From contig CAZUGT010000309.1 of assembly GCA_964620095.1 (NCBI GenBank), positions 1 to 19,248 on the forward strand: a DNA stretch of 19,248 nucleotides, written 5' to 3'. Below the pieces are notes generated by a model, which was not told the origin of the DNA, searched no databases, and saw only the letters and a list, made by a program, of their open reading frames with translations. The translations under genes were made by a program, and so were the position numbers. This document shows, one piece after another, positions 7,797 to 15,016 of the stretch. This DNA is from JAJDXO01 sp964620095 (GTDB taxonomy: Bacteria; Pseudomonadota; Alphaproteobacteria; Rhodospirillales; UBA2165). Every line of letters begins with the position of its first letter. The first letter of the stretch is position 1.

Positions 7797-7925
7797 GGGA
7801 TTCCTGGACCGGATGGTCCACTCCGTGCTGTCGCGCGTTCGGCATAGTTAGCCGATGAATCCGGGCGGTGCAAACGACTCGCCCCCGGGCCGCCTCCCTG
7901 GAGCGGACATGCCGGGAGTCCCCCG

Positions 7926-7952
7926 TTGACCCCTGGAATTGTTGGGTATACT
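7926..7952 (+). promoter_or_regulatory. Candidate sigma70-type promoter for the reductase-maiA pair
   Basis: TTGACC at 7926-7931 and TATACT at 7947-7952 are good matches to -35 and -10 boxes, although the 15-bp spacer is shorter than the preferred 17. A start near 7959 would give a leader of about 60 nt before the ATG at 8018. The -10 contains the symmetric GTATAC, so weak firing toward the thiolase cannot be excluded. This is the clearest promoter-like pair in the 221-bp divergent gap 7797-8017. Confidence 0.5.
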
Positions 7953-7981
7953 AACGACCGCTCGACCGGCAAAACCAAACC

Positions 7982-8007
7982 GGCGCGGCTCCGCGCCAAG
8001 TACTTGG
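7982..8007 (+). promoter_or_regulatory. Hairpin plus 12-bp palindrome in the reductase leader
   Basis: Two symmetric elements abut between the candidate promoter and the start codon. The first is GGCGCGG-CT-CCGCGCC at 7982-7997, a 7-bp GC stem. The second is the perfect palindrome CCAAGTACTTGG at 7996-8007. The palindrome ends on the GG of the only Shine-Dalgarno-like sequence (GGGA, about 8 nt before the ATG at 8018). It could be an operator, or an RNA fold that affects ribosome access. Confidence 0.55.
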
Positions 8008-8017
8008 GAACGCAAAA

Positions 8018-8986
8018 ATGGACCTCACGCTCAAGGTCACCGACATCCGGGACCTGACCTCGGAGATCAAGCAATTCACGTTCGTCGACGAGGGAGGCGG
8101 TGAGCTGCCGGCCTTCGAAGCCGGCGCGCACATCGACGTCCACACCGGCAACGATCTCTGGCGTTCATATTCGCTGGCGAACAGCCCGGACGAGACCGCC
8201 CGATACATCACCGGTATTCTCCGCGAGGAGGGCGGCTCCGGCGGATCCAAATGGATGCATGACGAATTGTCGGTCGGCGATGTCATGGAGGCCCGGGGGC
8301 CCTTGAACGACTTCCCGCTGGTCGAGAGCGCCGAGAGCCATCTGCTGATCGCCGGCGGCATCGGAATCACGCCCATGTTGGCCATGGGCTACCGGCTCAA
8401 GTCCATCGGCGCCGATTTCCATCTCCACTACTGTACCAAGACGCCCGAGGGCACGGCCTTCATGGACGACGTGAAGGAGGTGTTCGGCGGCAACCTGACC
8501 TTCCACCACGACGGCGGCAATCCGGCCGACGGCATCAAGCTGGATGACGTGCTGACGGAGCAGCCGGAGGGAGCGCATGTTTATATCTGCGGTCCCGGCG
8601 GCCTGCTGAATGCCGCCCGCGAAGCGGCTTCCCATTGGTCGGATGGCTCCGTGCATTTCGAGTTGTTCTCCAGCGCCGCCAGCGGCGGCGCCGCGCCGGC
8701 CCACGAGGAGGGCGATCAGCCCTTCGAGGTCGAGCTCAAGAGTTCCGGCCAGGTATTCACCATCCCCGCCGACCGGACGATCCTGGAAGTGCTTCGCGAC
8801 GAGGGGGTCGATACCGTCTATGTGTGCGAGGAGGGCTGGTGCGGCACCTGCGAAACCGGACTGGTTTCCGGCAAGGTGGACCACCGGGACGAGTGCCTCA
8901 CCGACGACGAAAAGGCGACCAATACCAAGATGCAGATTTGCATTTCCCGCGCCTTGCCGGGCGAGCGCCTGGTTCTCGACATCTAG
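8018..8986 (+). CDS. Oxygenase reductase, VanB / phthalate dioxygenase reductase type
   Basis: 322 aa, single-chain electron transfer protein that passes electrons from NAD(P)H through flavin to a 2Fe-2S centre and on to an oxygenase. Domain order is flavin barrel (about 1-100, RSYS at 49-52), NAD domain (about 105-225, GGIGITPML at 113-121 and YICGPGG at 189-195), then a C-terminal plant-type ferredoxin (about 235-322) with Cys270, Cys275, Cys278 and Cys308 in the C-x4-C-x2-C-x29-C pattern. This fused order defines the vanillate demethylase reductase (VanB) and phthalate dioxygenase reductase group. No oxygenase subunit is encoded next to it, so the partner and substrate are unknown. It is followed after 9 nt by maiA, indicating one transcript. 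Confidence 0.92.
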   Translation: MDLTLKVTDIRDLTSEIKQFTFVDEGGGELPAFEAGAHIDVHTGNDLWRSYSLANSPDETARYITGILREEGGSGGSKWMHDELSVGDVMEARGPLNDFPLVESAESHLLIAGGIGITPMLAMGYRLKSIGADFHLHYCTKTPEGTAFMDDVKEVFGGNLTFHHDGGNPADGIKLDDVLTEQPEGAHVYICGPGGLLNAAREAASHWSDGSVHFELFSSAASGGAAPAHEEGDQPFEVELKSSGQVFTIPADRTILEVLRDEGVDTVYVCEEGWCGTCETGLVSGKVDHRDECLTDDEKATNTKMQICISRALPGERLVLDI

Positions 8987-8995
8987 GCCGCCCCG

Positions 8996-9634
8996 ATGAT
9001 CCGGCTCTACGGCTATTTCCAATCGAGCGCCGCCTACCGGACTCGGATCGCCCTGAATCTCAAGGAGCTGGATTACGAACAGGTGGCCATCCACCTGACC
9101 AAGGATGGCGGACACCAGTTCACCGAGGAGTACACGAGGCTCAATCCGCAACAACTGGTGCCGGCGATCATTGACGGCGACGTGACCCTCACCCAGTCCA
9201 TGGCGATCATGGAGTATCTGGAGGAGGCGTATCCCGGCCATCCGATCCTGCCGGCCGATCCGGCGGGGCGGGCCCGGGTCCGTTCCCTGTCACAGATTGT
9301 CGCCTGCGATATTCACCCGCTGAACAATCTCAGGGTCCGCATATATATCGTCGAGGATTTCGGCCTGACGGAAGACCACCGCCAGACCTGGCAGGAACAT
9401 TGGATCAACAAGGGATTTGCCGCCTACGAGAAAATGGTGGCCGGCGGCGCGGCATTCAGCCACGGGGACGCCCCGACCATGGCGGATATCTGCCTGATCC
9501 CGCAGATGTTCAACGCCCGCCGCATCAATATGGATCTCTCGGCCTACCCCAACCTGCTCAGGATCGAGGAAGCGTGCAACGCGCTGCCCGCCTTCGAACG
9601 GGCGCACCCGAAGAACCAGCCGGACGCCGGCTGA
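8996..9634 (+). CDS. maiA: Maleylacetoacetate isomerase (zeta-class glutathione S-transferase)
   Basis: 212 aa, standard length. Zeta-class GSTs use glutathione to isomerise maleylacetoacetate, or maleylpyruvate, to the fumaryl form in homogentisate or gentisate breakdown. The N-terminal thioredoxin-like domain carries the class signature SSAAYRTRIAL at 10-20, whose serines activate glutathione. LVPAI at 54-58 has the cis-proline, and the QS pair at 67-68 binds the glutathione gamma-glutamyl group. The C-terminal all-alpha domain follows from about residue 88. It starts 9 nt after the reductase stop with no clear Shine-Dalgarno, suggesting translational coupling. No homogentisate dioxygenase or fumarylacetoacetase is nearby, so maleylacetoacetate versus maleylpyruvate cannot be decided. 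Confidence 0.88.
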   Translation: MIRLYGYFQSSAAYRTRIALNLKELDYEQVAIHLTKDGGHQFTEEYTRLNPQQLVPAIIDGDVTLTQSMAIMEYLEEAYPGHPILPADPAGRARVRSLSQIVACDIHPLNNLRVRIYIVEDFGLTEDHRQTWQEHWINKGFAAYEKMVAGGAAFSHGDAPTMADICLIPQMFNARRINMDLSAYPNLLRIEEACNALPAFERAHPKNQPDAG

Positions 9635-9640
9635 GCCGGC
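9626..9640. terminator. Short GC hairpin with the maiA stop codon in its loop
   Basis: GCCGGC at 9626-9631 and GCCGGC at 9635-9640 flank the TGA stop at 9632-9634, giving a 6-bp stem with a 3-nt loop. It lies in the 20-bp gap before the convergent dppC-like stop at 9655. There is no T-tract, so termination is doubtful; it may act as a 3'-end barrier. Confidence 0.35.
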
Positions 9641-9654
9641 CTGCAATTCACGCC

Positions 9655-10557
9655 TTACAGGCTCGAGGCCTTTACGTCGGTCATGGTCCGCAGCCGGTCG
9701 CCCATCAGATTGAGCGACAGGATGGTCAGGAACATGAACAGCGACGGGTACATGGAGATGAACGGATTCTCCGACAGCTCGTCGAGGCCCTCGGAAATCA
9801 TCCGGCCCCAGGTTGGCGTGGGGGGCGGAATGCCGACGCCGAGGAAAGACAAGGTTCCCTCGAGCACGATGGTGAACGACATCACCAGCAGCGAGTAGGC
9901 GGCGACGGGAACCATCACGTTGGGCAGCAACTCGCGCAACAGGATACGCAGGTGCGAGGCGCCCTGGGCCCGCGCGGCGATAACGAACTCCCGCTGGGCG
10001 TACAGCAGGGTATTGGCCCGCGCCACCCGGGTGAACTGCGGGATCGTGTAGAAGGCGATGACCAGCACCAGATTGATGATCGTCGGACCGGCGAAGAACA
10101 GCACCGCGATGGCGAGAACGATGTTCGGGAATGCCAGGATGCTGTCGATGAGGATACTGACGCCGGAATCCACCTTGCCGCGGAAATAGCCGGCGCACAT
10201 GCCGAGCGTCAGACCGATGGCCATGCCGATGAACGGCGAGGTGAAGGCGACGCGGAAGGAAATGCCGGCGCCATGGATCAGCCGCGAGAACATATCGCGG
10301 CCCAGATGATCGGTGCCCACCCAGTATTGCGCACCCCAGCGTTCATTGACCGCTGCGTAGTCCTGTTCGAGCGGGTCGATGAACGGCAGGAAATTGGTCG
10401 AGATGGTGGCCGCCAGGATGAGCAGGATCCACGAGGTGGCGAGCCAGAAGATCATGCCGAGCCGGCGCTGATCCTCGATGCGGGCGCTGACGATTTCTTC
10501 CCGTTTGCCGAACGGCCAGAGGCGCGAGATGAGTGACGAAGATGTGCCGATTGCCAT
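9655..10557 (-). CDS. Peptide-type ABC transporter permease, DppC/OppC family
   Basis: 300 aa inner-membrane permease, last gene of the D-F-B-C cluster. The first transmembrane helix is near residues 35-57. The conserved motif VGTDHLGRDMFSRLIHGA follows the first periplasmic loop, and the EAA loop that docks on the ATPases reads EFVIAARAQGASHLRILLRELLPN. Five to six helices fit the DppC/OppC/NikC fold. The ATG is preceded by AGGAGG 5 nt upstream, the best ribosome-binding site of the cluster, and begins 9 nt after the end of the dppB-like gene. The family moves di- or oligopeptides, nickel chelates or other small substrates; the permease alone does not reveal which. Confidence 0.94.
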   Translation of the reverse strand: MAIGTSSSLISRLWPFGKREEIVSARIEDQRRLGMIFWLATSWILLILAATISTNFLPFIDPLEQDYAAVNERWGAQYWVGTDHLGRDMFSRLIHGAGISFRVAFTSPFIGMAIGLTLGMCAGYFRGKVDSGVSILIDSILAFPNIVLAIAVLFFAGPTIINLVLVIAFYTIPQFTRVARANTLLYAQREFVIAARAQGASHLRILLRELLPNVMVPVAAYSLLVMSFTIVLEGTLSFLGVGIPPPTPTWGRMISEGLDELSENPFISMYPSLFMFLTILSLNLMGDRLRTMTDVKASSL

Positions 10558-10566
10558 TTTCGCCTC

Positions 10567-11526
10567 CTATGCCCGCCGCGCCACACGCGGGTCGAGGACT
10601 GCGTAGAGCAAATCGACCAACAGATTCACCACGACATAGACGATGGCAATGAACGTGATCACCCCCTGGACCATGATTTCATCCCGGGTGTCCACGGAAT
10701 CGATCAGCAGCTTGCCCACCCCGGGTATGCTGAACAGGGTTTCGATGACCACCGTGCCGGTAATCAACTGGCCGATTTGCAGGCCCAGCAAGGTGACGAA
10801 GGTGAACGAAGACGGCCGCAGCGCGTGGTGGAACAGAATGTACCAGGTGGTCATTCCCTTGGACTTGGCCAGCGCGATGTAGTCTTCCTGCAGCGTCGAG
10901 ATCACGTCGACCCGCAACACCCGCATAAGGATCGGAAACTCGATGGTCGCCAGGGTCAGGGCGGGCAGGATGAACCCCTTGATATTGCCCCACGGGTCCT
11001 TGGAAAAGTCGGTATGGCCGGACGATGGCAGCCAGCCGAGTTCGATGGCGAATATCCAGATATAGACCGTTCCGGCGACGAACACCGGGACCGACAACAC
11101 ACCGAAGGCAAACGCCGATATGCCCCGATCGACCGTACTGCCCCCATGGTAGCCCGAATAGATTCCAATGGGGATGGCCATGGCGATGGCGAGAATCTGC
11201 GACATGATCATCAGTTCGAGGGAAACCGGGATGCGCTGCACCAGTGCCTCGGTGACCGGCTGGGTGGTCACATATGACCGGCCGAGATCCCCCTGCACCA
11301 TATTGCCGAGCCAAAGCGCATAGCGGACGATGAGCGGCTTATCGAGATTGAGCTCTTTTCTCAGCGCCTCGCGGGCCTCCACCGAGCCGATTTCGCCGGT
11401 ATCCGCATCGCTGAGGATGGCATCGACGGTGTCGCCCGGCAGCAGGTCGAGCATCATGAAACTGGCGAACGTCACCAGGAAGAAGACGGGGATCAGGTGG
11501 AGGGTCTTCAGCCGCAAATAGGCCAC
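10567..11526 (-). CDS. Peptide-type ABC transporter permease, DppB/OppB family
   Basis: 319 aa inner-membrane permease, partner of the DppC-type subunit. It has an N-terminal helix (about 8-30, ending in the family's LLPGD motif), a periplasmic segment, then five more helices. The EAA loop reads EDYIALAKSKGMTTWYILFHHALRPS, and the C-terminus ends in the usual DLLYAVLDPRV. The start is GTG at 11524-11526 with GGAAAG about 8 nt upstream, only 4 nt after the dppF-like stop. Tight spacing shows it is part of one operon with the two ATPase genes. Confidence 0.94.
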   Translation of the reverse strand: MAYLRLKTLHLIPVFFLVTFASFMMLDLLPGDTVDAILSDADTGEIGSVEAREALRKELNLDKPLIVRYALWLGNMVQGDLGRSYVTTQPVTEALVQRIPVSLELMIMSQILAIAMAIPIGIYSGYHGGSTVDRGISAFAFGVLSVPVFVAGTVYIWIFAIELGWLPSSGHTDFSKDPWGNIKGFILPALTLATIEFPILMRVLRVDVISTLQEDYIALAKSKGMTTWYILFHHALRPSSFTFVTLLGLQIGQLITGTVVIETLFSIPGVGKLLIDSVDTRDEIMVQGVITFIAIVYVVVNLLVDLLYAVLDPRVARRA

Positions 11527-11530
11527 GGAA

Positions 11531-12502
11531 TCAGCTTTCCTGTTCGGTCAGCGGGAAGTGACAGGCAACATGATGGCCGCTCTCGATCTGGCGGAATTCA
11601 GGCTCCTCGGCGGCGCAGCGCTCCTGGGCATGCGGGCACCGGGTCCGGAAACGGCAGCCGCTCGGCGGGTTGAGAGGCGAGGGGATTTCACCCATCAATG
11701 CCGGCCCCGCGTCCGCGCCGATGGTCGAAAGATCGGGGATGGTCGCCATCAGGCCCGCGGTATACGGGTGAGCCGGCGCCTCATAGATGCGCGCCGAATC
11801 GGCCAGCTCGCAGAATTTGCCGAGATACATCACCGCAACCCGGTCGCTGATGTTTTTGACCACCGCCAGATCATGGCTGATGAACAGCAGGGTCAGGCCG
11901 TAGCGTTCCTTCATATCCTCGAGGAGGTTGAGAATCTGCGCCTGCACGCTCACGTCGAGGGCGGACACCGGTTCGTCGCAGACGATGAGCTTGGGTTCCA
12001 TGATCAGCGCCCGGGCGATGCAGATGCGCTGGCACTGCCCGCCCGAAAATTGGTGCGGGCGCCGGTCCATGGCCGTATCGGGGTCGACGCCGACGGCCTC
12101 GAGCACCTCCCGGACCCGGCGTTCCCGTTCCGCCGCATCCTTCATCCCGGCAATCACCAGGGGCTCGGCGACGATATCCTTTACCTTCCGCCGCGGATTG
12201 AGCGAGGAGACCGGGTCTTGAAAAATGATCTGCAGGCGGCGGCGGACCTGCCGCATTTCTTCATGGTTTAGTTCGCTGAGGTCCCGGCCTTCGAAGGTCA
12301 CCTTGCCCACGGTCGGCGCCGGCAGCTGAATAATCGCCCGCCCGGTGGTCGACTTGCCGCAGCCGGACTCGCCGACAAGGCCGAGAGTCTCGCCTTCGGC
12401 AATATCGATGGTGATATCGGATATCGCCGCGAACCGCTGTCCCTGGTTGGTGTACTCGACGGTCATGTCCTCGATGGACAAGAGGGCGTTGAGGGCGTTC
12501 AT
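11531..12502 (-). CDS. Peptide-type ABC transporter ATPase, DppF/OppF family
   Basis: 323 aa cytoplasmic ATPase. Walker A is GESGCGKST at 44-52, the Q-loop is in IIFQDP (92-97), the signature is FSGGQCQRI at 152-160, Walker B is LIVCDEP at 172-178 and the switch His is 210. The oligopeptide/dipeptide C-terminal domain, with cysteines in CRFRTRCP and ERC (283-296), can carry a 4Fe-4S cluster in related proteins. The signature has Cys where SGGQRQR is usual, and Walker B also has a Cys; both are tolerated variations, not evidence of inactivity. The ATG overlaps the dppD-like TGA (ATGA at 12499-12502), which indicates coupled translation and a two-ATPase heterodimer. Confidence 0.95.
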   Translation of the reverse strand: MNALNALLSIEDMTVEYTNQGQRFAAISDITIDIAEGETLGLVGESGCGKSTTGRAIIQLPAPTVGKVTFEGRDLSELNHEEMRQVRRRLQIIFQDPVSSLNPRRKVKDIVAEPLVIAGMKDAAERERRVREVLEAVGVDPDTAMDRRPHQFSGGQCQRICIARALIMEPKLIVCDEPVSALDVSVQAQILNLLEDMKERYGLTLLFISHDLAVVKNISDRVAVMYLGKFCELADSARIYEAPAHPYTAGLMATIPDLSTIGADAGPALMGEIPSPLNPPSGCRFRTRCPHAQERCAAEEPEFRQIESGHHVACHFPLTEQES

Positions 12503-13512
12503 GCGCTGACCGCCTCCTTGACTTGGAGGGGATACCAGCAGGCGTAAATGTGGCTGGGATCGTCGTCATGGGCGAGGGCGGGCATTTCCGCCGAACACCT
12601 TTCGGCCGCATAGGGGCAGCGTTCGGCGAAGCGGCATCCCTGGGGCACCCGCAGCAGGTTCGGCGGCAGGCCCGGAATTGCGTCGAGACGTGTGTGGGGC
12701 GGGTCCGCCAGATTGGGCGCGGATTTCATCAAAGCCTCGGTATAGGGCATTCGCGGCCGCCGGATCAGTTCCTCGGTGGAACAGCTCTCGACGATCTGGC
12801 CGGCATACATGACGGCCACATCGTCCGTAAATTGGGCGACGATGCCGAGATCGTGGGTAATCAGGATCACCGCCATGTTGCGTTCGGCCTGCTGACGGCG
12901 CAAAAGGTCGAGGATTTGCGCCTGAATGGTCACGTCAAGCGCCGTGGTCGGTTCATCGGCGATCAGCAGTTTGGGCTCGCCGGCGAGCGCAATGGCGATG
13001 GCGACGCGCTGACGCATGCCGCCCGACAGGTGCATGGGGAAGCGATCGAGCTGTTGGGCGGCGTCGGGTATGCCGACCGACTCGATTAATTCGACGGCGC
13101 GCCGTTTGGCTTCCGCGCCCGGCATGCCCAGGCGCTTGACCAGGACCTCGGTGATCTGCTTGCCGATTTTCTTGACCGGATTCAGGGACGACATGGGGTC
13201 CTGAAACACCATGGCGATTTCGCGGCCCCTGATCTCCCGCATGTCTTTTTCCGGCAACGCCATCAGGTCCCGTCCCTCGAACCGGACCTCGCCCTGGTTC
13301 AGGACCGATCCGTCCTTCGCCAGGATGTCGATAATGGTGCGGGAGAGCACGCTTTTGCCCGAGCCGGATTCACCGACGATCCCTAGTGTACGTCCGCGCT
13401 CCAGACGAAACGAGACGCCGTCCACGGCGTGGGCCACGCCGCGCGGCGTATCGAAATGCGTATATAAATCGACGACTTCCAGCAGCGGTGAAGCCGAGGT
13501 TTCAGAATCCAT
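12499..13512 (-). CDS. Peptide-type ABC transporter ATPase, DppD/OppD family
   Basis: 337 aa from the ATG at 13510-13512, chosen because AAGGCGG lies just upstream; a TTG six codons earlier lacks such support. Walker A is GESGSGKS at 47-54, the Q-loop is in MVFQDP (101-106), the signature LSGGMRQR is at 162-169, Walker B LLIADEP is at 182-188 and the switch His is 220. The C-terminal oligo_HPY region has the CRFAERCPYAAERC cysteine cluster (293-306). It is the first gene of the D-F-B-C transporter cluster and pairs with the next ATPase. The usual operon order in this family is binding protein first, then B, C, D, F; here the ATPases lead and no binding-protein gene is present. Confidence 0.94.
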   Translation of the reverse strand: MDSETSASPLLEVVDLYTHFDTPRGVAHAVDGVSFRLERGRTLGIVGESGSGKSVLSRTIIDILAKDGSVLNQGEVRFEGRDLMALPEKDMREIRGREIAMVFQDPMSSLNPVKKIGKQITEVLVKRLGMPGAEAKRRAVELIESVGIPDAAQQLDRFPMHLSGGMRQRVAIAIALAGEPKLLIADEPTTALDVTIQAQILDLLRRQQAERNMAVILITHDLGIVAQFTDDVAVMYAGQIVESCSTEELIRRPRMPYTEALMKSAPNLADPPHTRLDAIPGLPPNLLRVPQGCRFAERCPYAAERCSAEMPALAHDDDPSHIYACWYPLQVKEAVSA

Positions 13513-13662
13513 GACCGCCTTCGAGGGCAATCAACCGTTGGTCGCGCATGCCATCCCCAAAATAATTCTTGTACCAGTTCTATAGGGCGACGAGTGTTGT
13601 TTCTTGATTTGGCGAGACCGAAGCCGTCCCGTAGACAAAGCCTTATTGTCTTTGTTGCTTTG

Positions 13663-13692
13663 GTTTAAGCCCAGATAGGCTTCGGCTGTCAA
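13663..13692 (-). promoter_or_regulatory. Candidate promoter for the D-F-B-C transporter operon
   Basis: On the minus strand a perfect TTGACA (13692 down to 13687) is followed 17-18 nt later by CTTAAA/TTAAAC, a mediocre -10. Transcription would leave a leader of roughly 145 nt before the dppD ATG. The leader region has short inverted repeats, namely AGACAA (13633-13638) with TTGTCT (13646-13651), and CCGAAGCC (13618-13625) with GGCTTCGG (13678-13685). The remainder of the 13513-13728 gap holds no credible gene. Confidence 0.4.
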
Positions 13693-13720
13693 GGCGGGGC
13701 CGAAAGGAACGGCCCCCGCC
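13693..13720 (-). terminator. Intrinsic terminator-like hairpin after the sulfotransferase-like gene
   Basis: On the + strand GGCGGGGCCG (13693-13702) pairs with CGGCCCCCGCC (13710-13720) around the 7-nt loop AAAGGAA, with one bulged C. Read on the minus strand it starts 8 nt after the stop of the sulfotransferase-like gene (13729) and ends in a short TT, a weak U-tract. Very stable stem, so termination or at least pausing is plausible. Its end abuts the candidate -35 of the transporter operon. Confidence 0.65.
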
Positions 13721-13728
13721 GGTTCTGG

Positions 13729-14817
13729 CTACATCGGGTCTCCCAGGCGCCCCTGGATTTGCGGCGAATCCGCCGCGTAGCGGTAGCACCTGAAGACCAC
13801 GTTGTTGTTGTAGTAGGCCGGGTGGTCGTACTCGACGAAGAACGGGCTGCTGTAATCCCAAACGATCTCTTTTTCCGGGGTCACCTCGAAGAGGCGGCCC
13901 CACAGGCCTTCGCAGATCAGCGTGTTGCCATTGGGCAGCCGCTGACAGCCGCTGATGAACCAACTGAAGAACGAGCGCGGCGGGTCGCCGACATATTCCC
14001 AGACGATTTCGTTGGTTTTGGGATCGAGCTCGATGACACGGGAGCCAACCTCGGGGCCGTGGTAGCCGACGGGCATCGCGCCGTTGGCAAAAAACAGGAT
14101 GTTGCCGTTGGGCAGCATTTGGACATCGTGCTGTTGACCGAATTCAAAGTCCTGGAGCGCCCAATCGAATTCCTTGGTCTGCTTGTTGATGATCGCCATC
14201 ACGCAGGTATAGCGCTGATTGATGATGACGTTGCCGTCGTTGGTGGGGGCGACGGTGTTGGCGTGGCCATACTCTTTCCGAACCAGGCCGGGATGGATGT
14301 GCCACTTTTCCATGTCCATGTGGGTGCCGGCGAACCATTCCCAAACGGTTTCGCCCCCGGGCGACACTTCGGTCACGGTATCGGCGTAAATTCCGTCCTC
14401 ATGTTCCGTGCCGGGCCGGCCGCCTTGCACCCGCCGGGCCTGTTCGTCGGTCAGCAGGCGCCAACCGGCATAGATGGTATTGCCGTTGTCCAAACGACGG
14501 AAATCATGGTGCTGGCCGCTGTCCACATGCTCCCAGACGATGTTGCCGTCCCAATCGTACTCGACCAGATGTCCGCCCTTGGCGGGGAGCCCCTGCGGCC
14601 CCTCTTTGGTGCGCAATGCGACGAGGAGGTTTCCATTTTCCAGCAGGTAGGCGTAGTTGCCGACGTCGGACGGCAGGTCCCAGGAGTGGACCACCTTGCC
14701 GTTCATATCGATCACGTAGGTGTTCGGCAGGCCGAGCGGCGTGAACAACGTAAAGCCGGGCGTCGCCTTGTCCTTATCGAAGTGATTTACCCCGGGTACA
14801 ACCTGTCTGTTGGGCAT
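13729..14817 (-). CDS. Arylsulfotransferase (ASST)-like beta-propeller protein
   Basis: 362 aa from the ATG at 14815-14817, which has a strong GGGAGGA 7 nt upstream; an in-frame extension of 38 codons was rejected. The chain is built of propeller-blade repeats of the form E-x-D/P-x-G-x-x-V-W-E/D: EYDWDGNIVWEH, EVSPGGETVWEW, ELDPKTNEIVWEY and EVTPEKEIVWDY, alternating with LPNGN/LDNGNT turns (HHDFRRLDNGNT, QQHDVQMLPNGN, GCQRLPNGNT). Conserved His before those turns match the ASST family, whose members move sulfate between phenols without PAPS in the periplasm. No signal peptide is visible here, unlike the studied periplasmic enzymes, so location and activity are uncertain. A TlpA-like gene lies upstream and a transporter operon downstream on the same strand. 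Confidence 0.8.
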   Translation of the reverse strand: MPNRQVVPGVNHFDKDKATPGFTLFTPLGLPNTYVIDMNGKVVHSWDLPSDVGNYAYLLENGNLLVALRTKEGPQGLPAKGGHLVEYDWDGNIVWEHVDSGQHHDFRRLDNGNTIYAGWRLLTDEQARRVQGGRPGTEHEDGIYADTVTEVSPGGETVWEWFAGTHMDMEKWHIHPGLVRKEYGHANTVAPTNDGNVIINQRYTCVMAIINKQTKEFDWALQDFEFGQQHDVQMLPNGNILFFANGAMPVGYHGPEVGSRVIELDPKTNEIVWEYVGDPPRSFFSWFISGCQRLPNGNTLICEGLWGRLFEVTPEKEIVWDYSSPFFVEYDHPAYYNNNVVFRCYRYAADSPQIQGRLGDPM

Positions 14818-15016
14818 GGGTGTTCCTCCCAAAAATAAATTTGACCAAATATTTGCGTGATATTTCCACCGGGGACGGCCGAGGAATCGCCGTCCCGTCA
14901 TCCAAATCCGTTGCCTGTCGCCCCCCTGCACGGTGCACGCCTAAGGTGCTGCCTGGGATGGACCGGGTCAAGACTCAACGGCCAAAGTCCCGCGCCGCGC
15001 AAACGAGCAGCGCCGA
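14818..15016. other. Gap upstream of the sulfotransferase-like gene
   Basis: 199 bp without a gene. An AT-rich island at 14831-14875 contrasts with the GC-rich surroundings and includes the palindrome CAAATATTTG at 14846-14855, about 30 bp upstream of the sulfotransferase-like ATG. It probably holds that gene's promoter or operator, but I cannot assign convincing -35 and -10 boxes. No terminator is obvious after the TlpA-like gene. Confidence 0.5.

Noticed and set aside
6501..7847. 448-codon + frame opposite the thiolase
   Set aside because: The thiolase with all catalytic residues occupies the other strand; the + frame is a compositional shadow.
9400..10536. 378-codon + frame overlapping maiA and opposite the dppC-like gene
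   Set aside because: It straddles two well-supported genes in the wrong frame and is dominated by Glu, Gln, Asp and Arg; no family resemblance.
11531..12502. DppF-like ATPase as an inactive variant because of SGGQCQR
   Set aside because: Walker A, Walker B, Q-loop and switch His are all intact; the Cys replaces a variable position in the signature.
13531..13728. Small gene or structured RNA in the gap before the D-F-B-C operon
   Set aside because: No open frame with a start and ribosome-binding site stands out; short inverted repeats are present but match no riboswitch or ncRNA that I recognise.
14818..14931. 38-codon N-terminal extension of the sulfotransferase-like gene
   Set aside because: A GGGAGGA site lies correctly placed before the internal ATG at 14817, and the extension has no conserved or export features.
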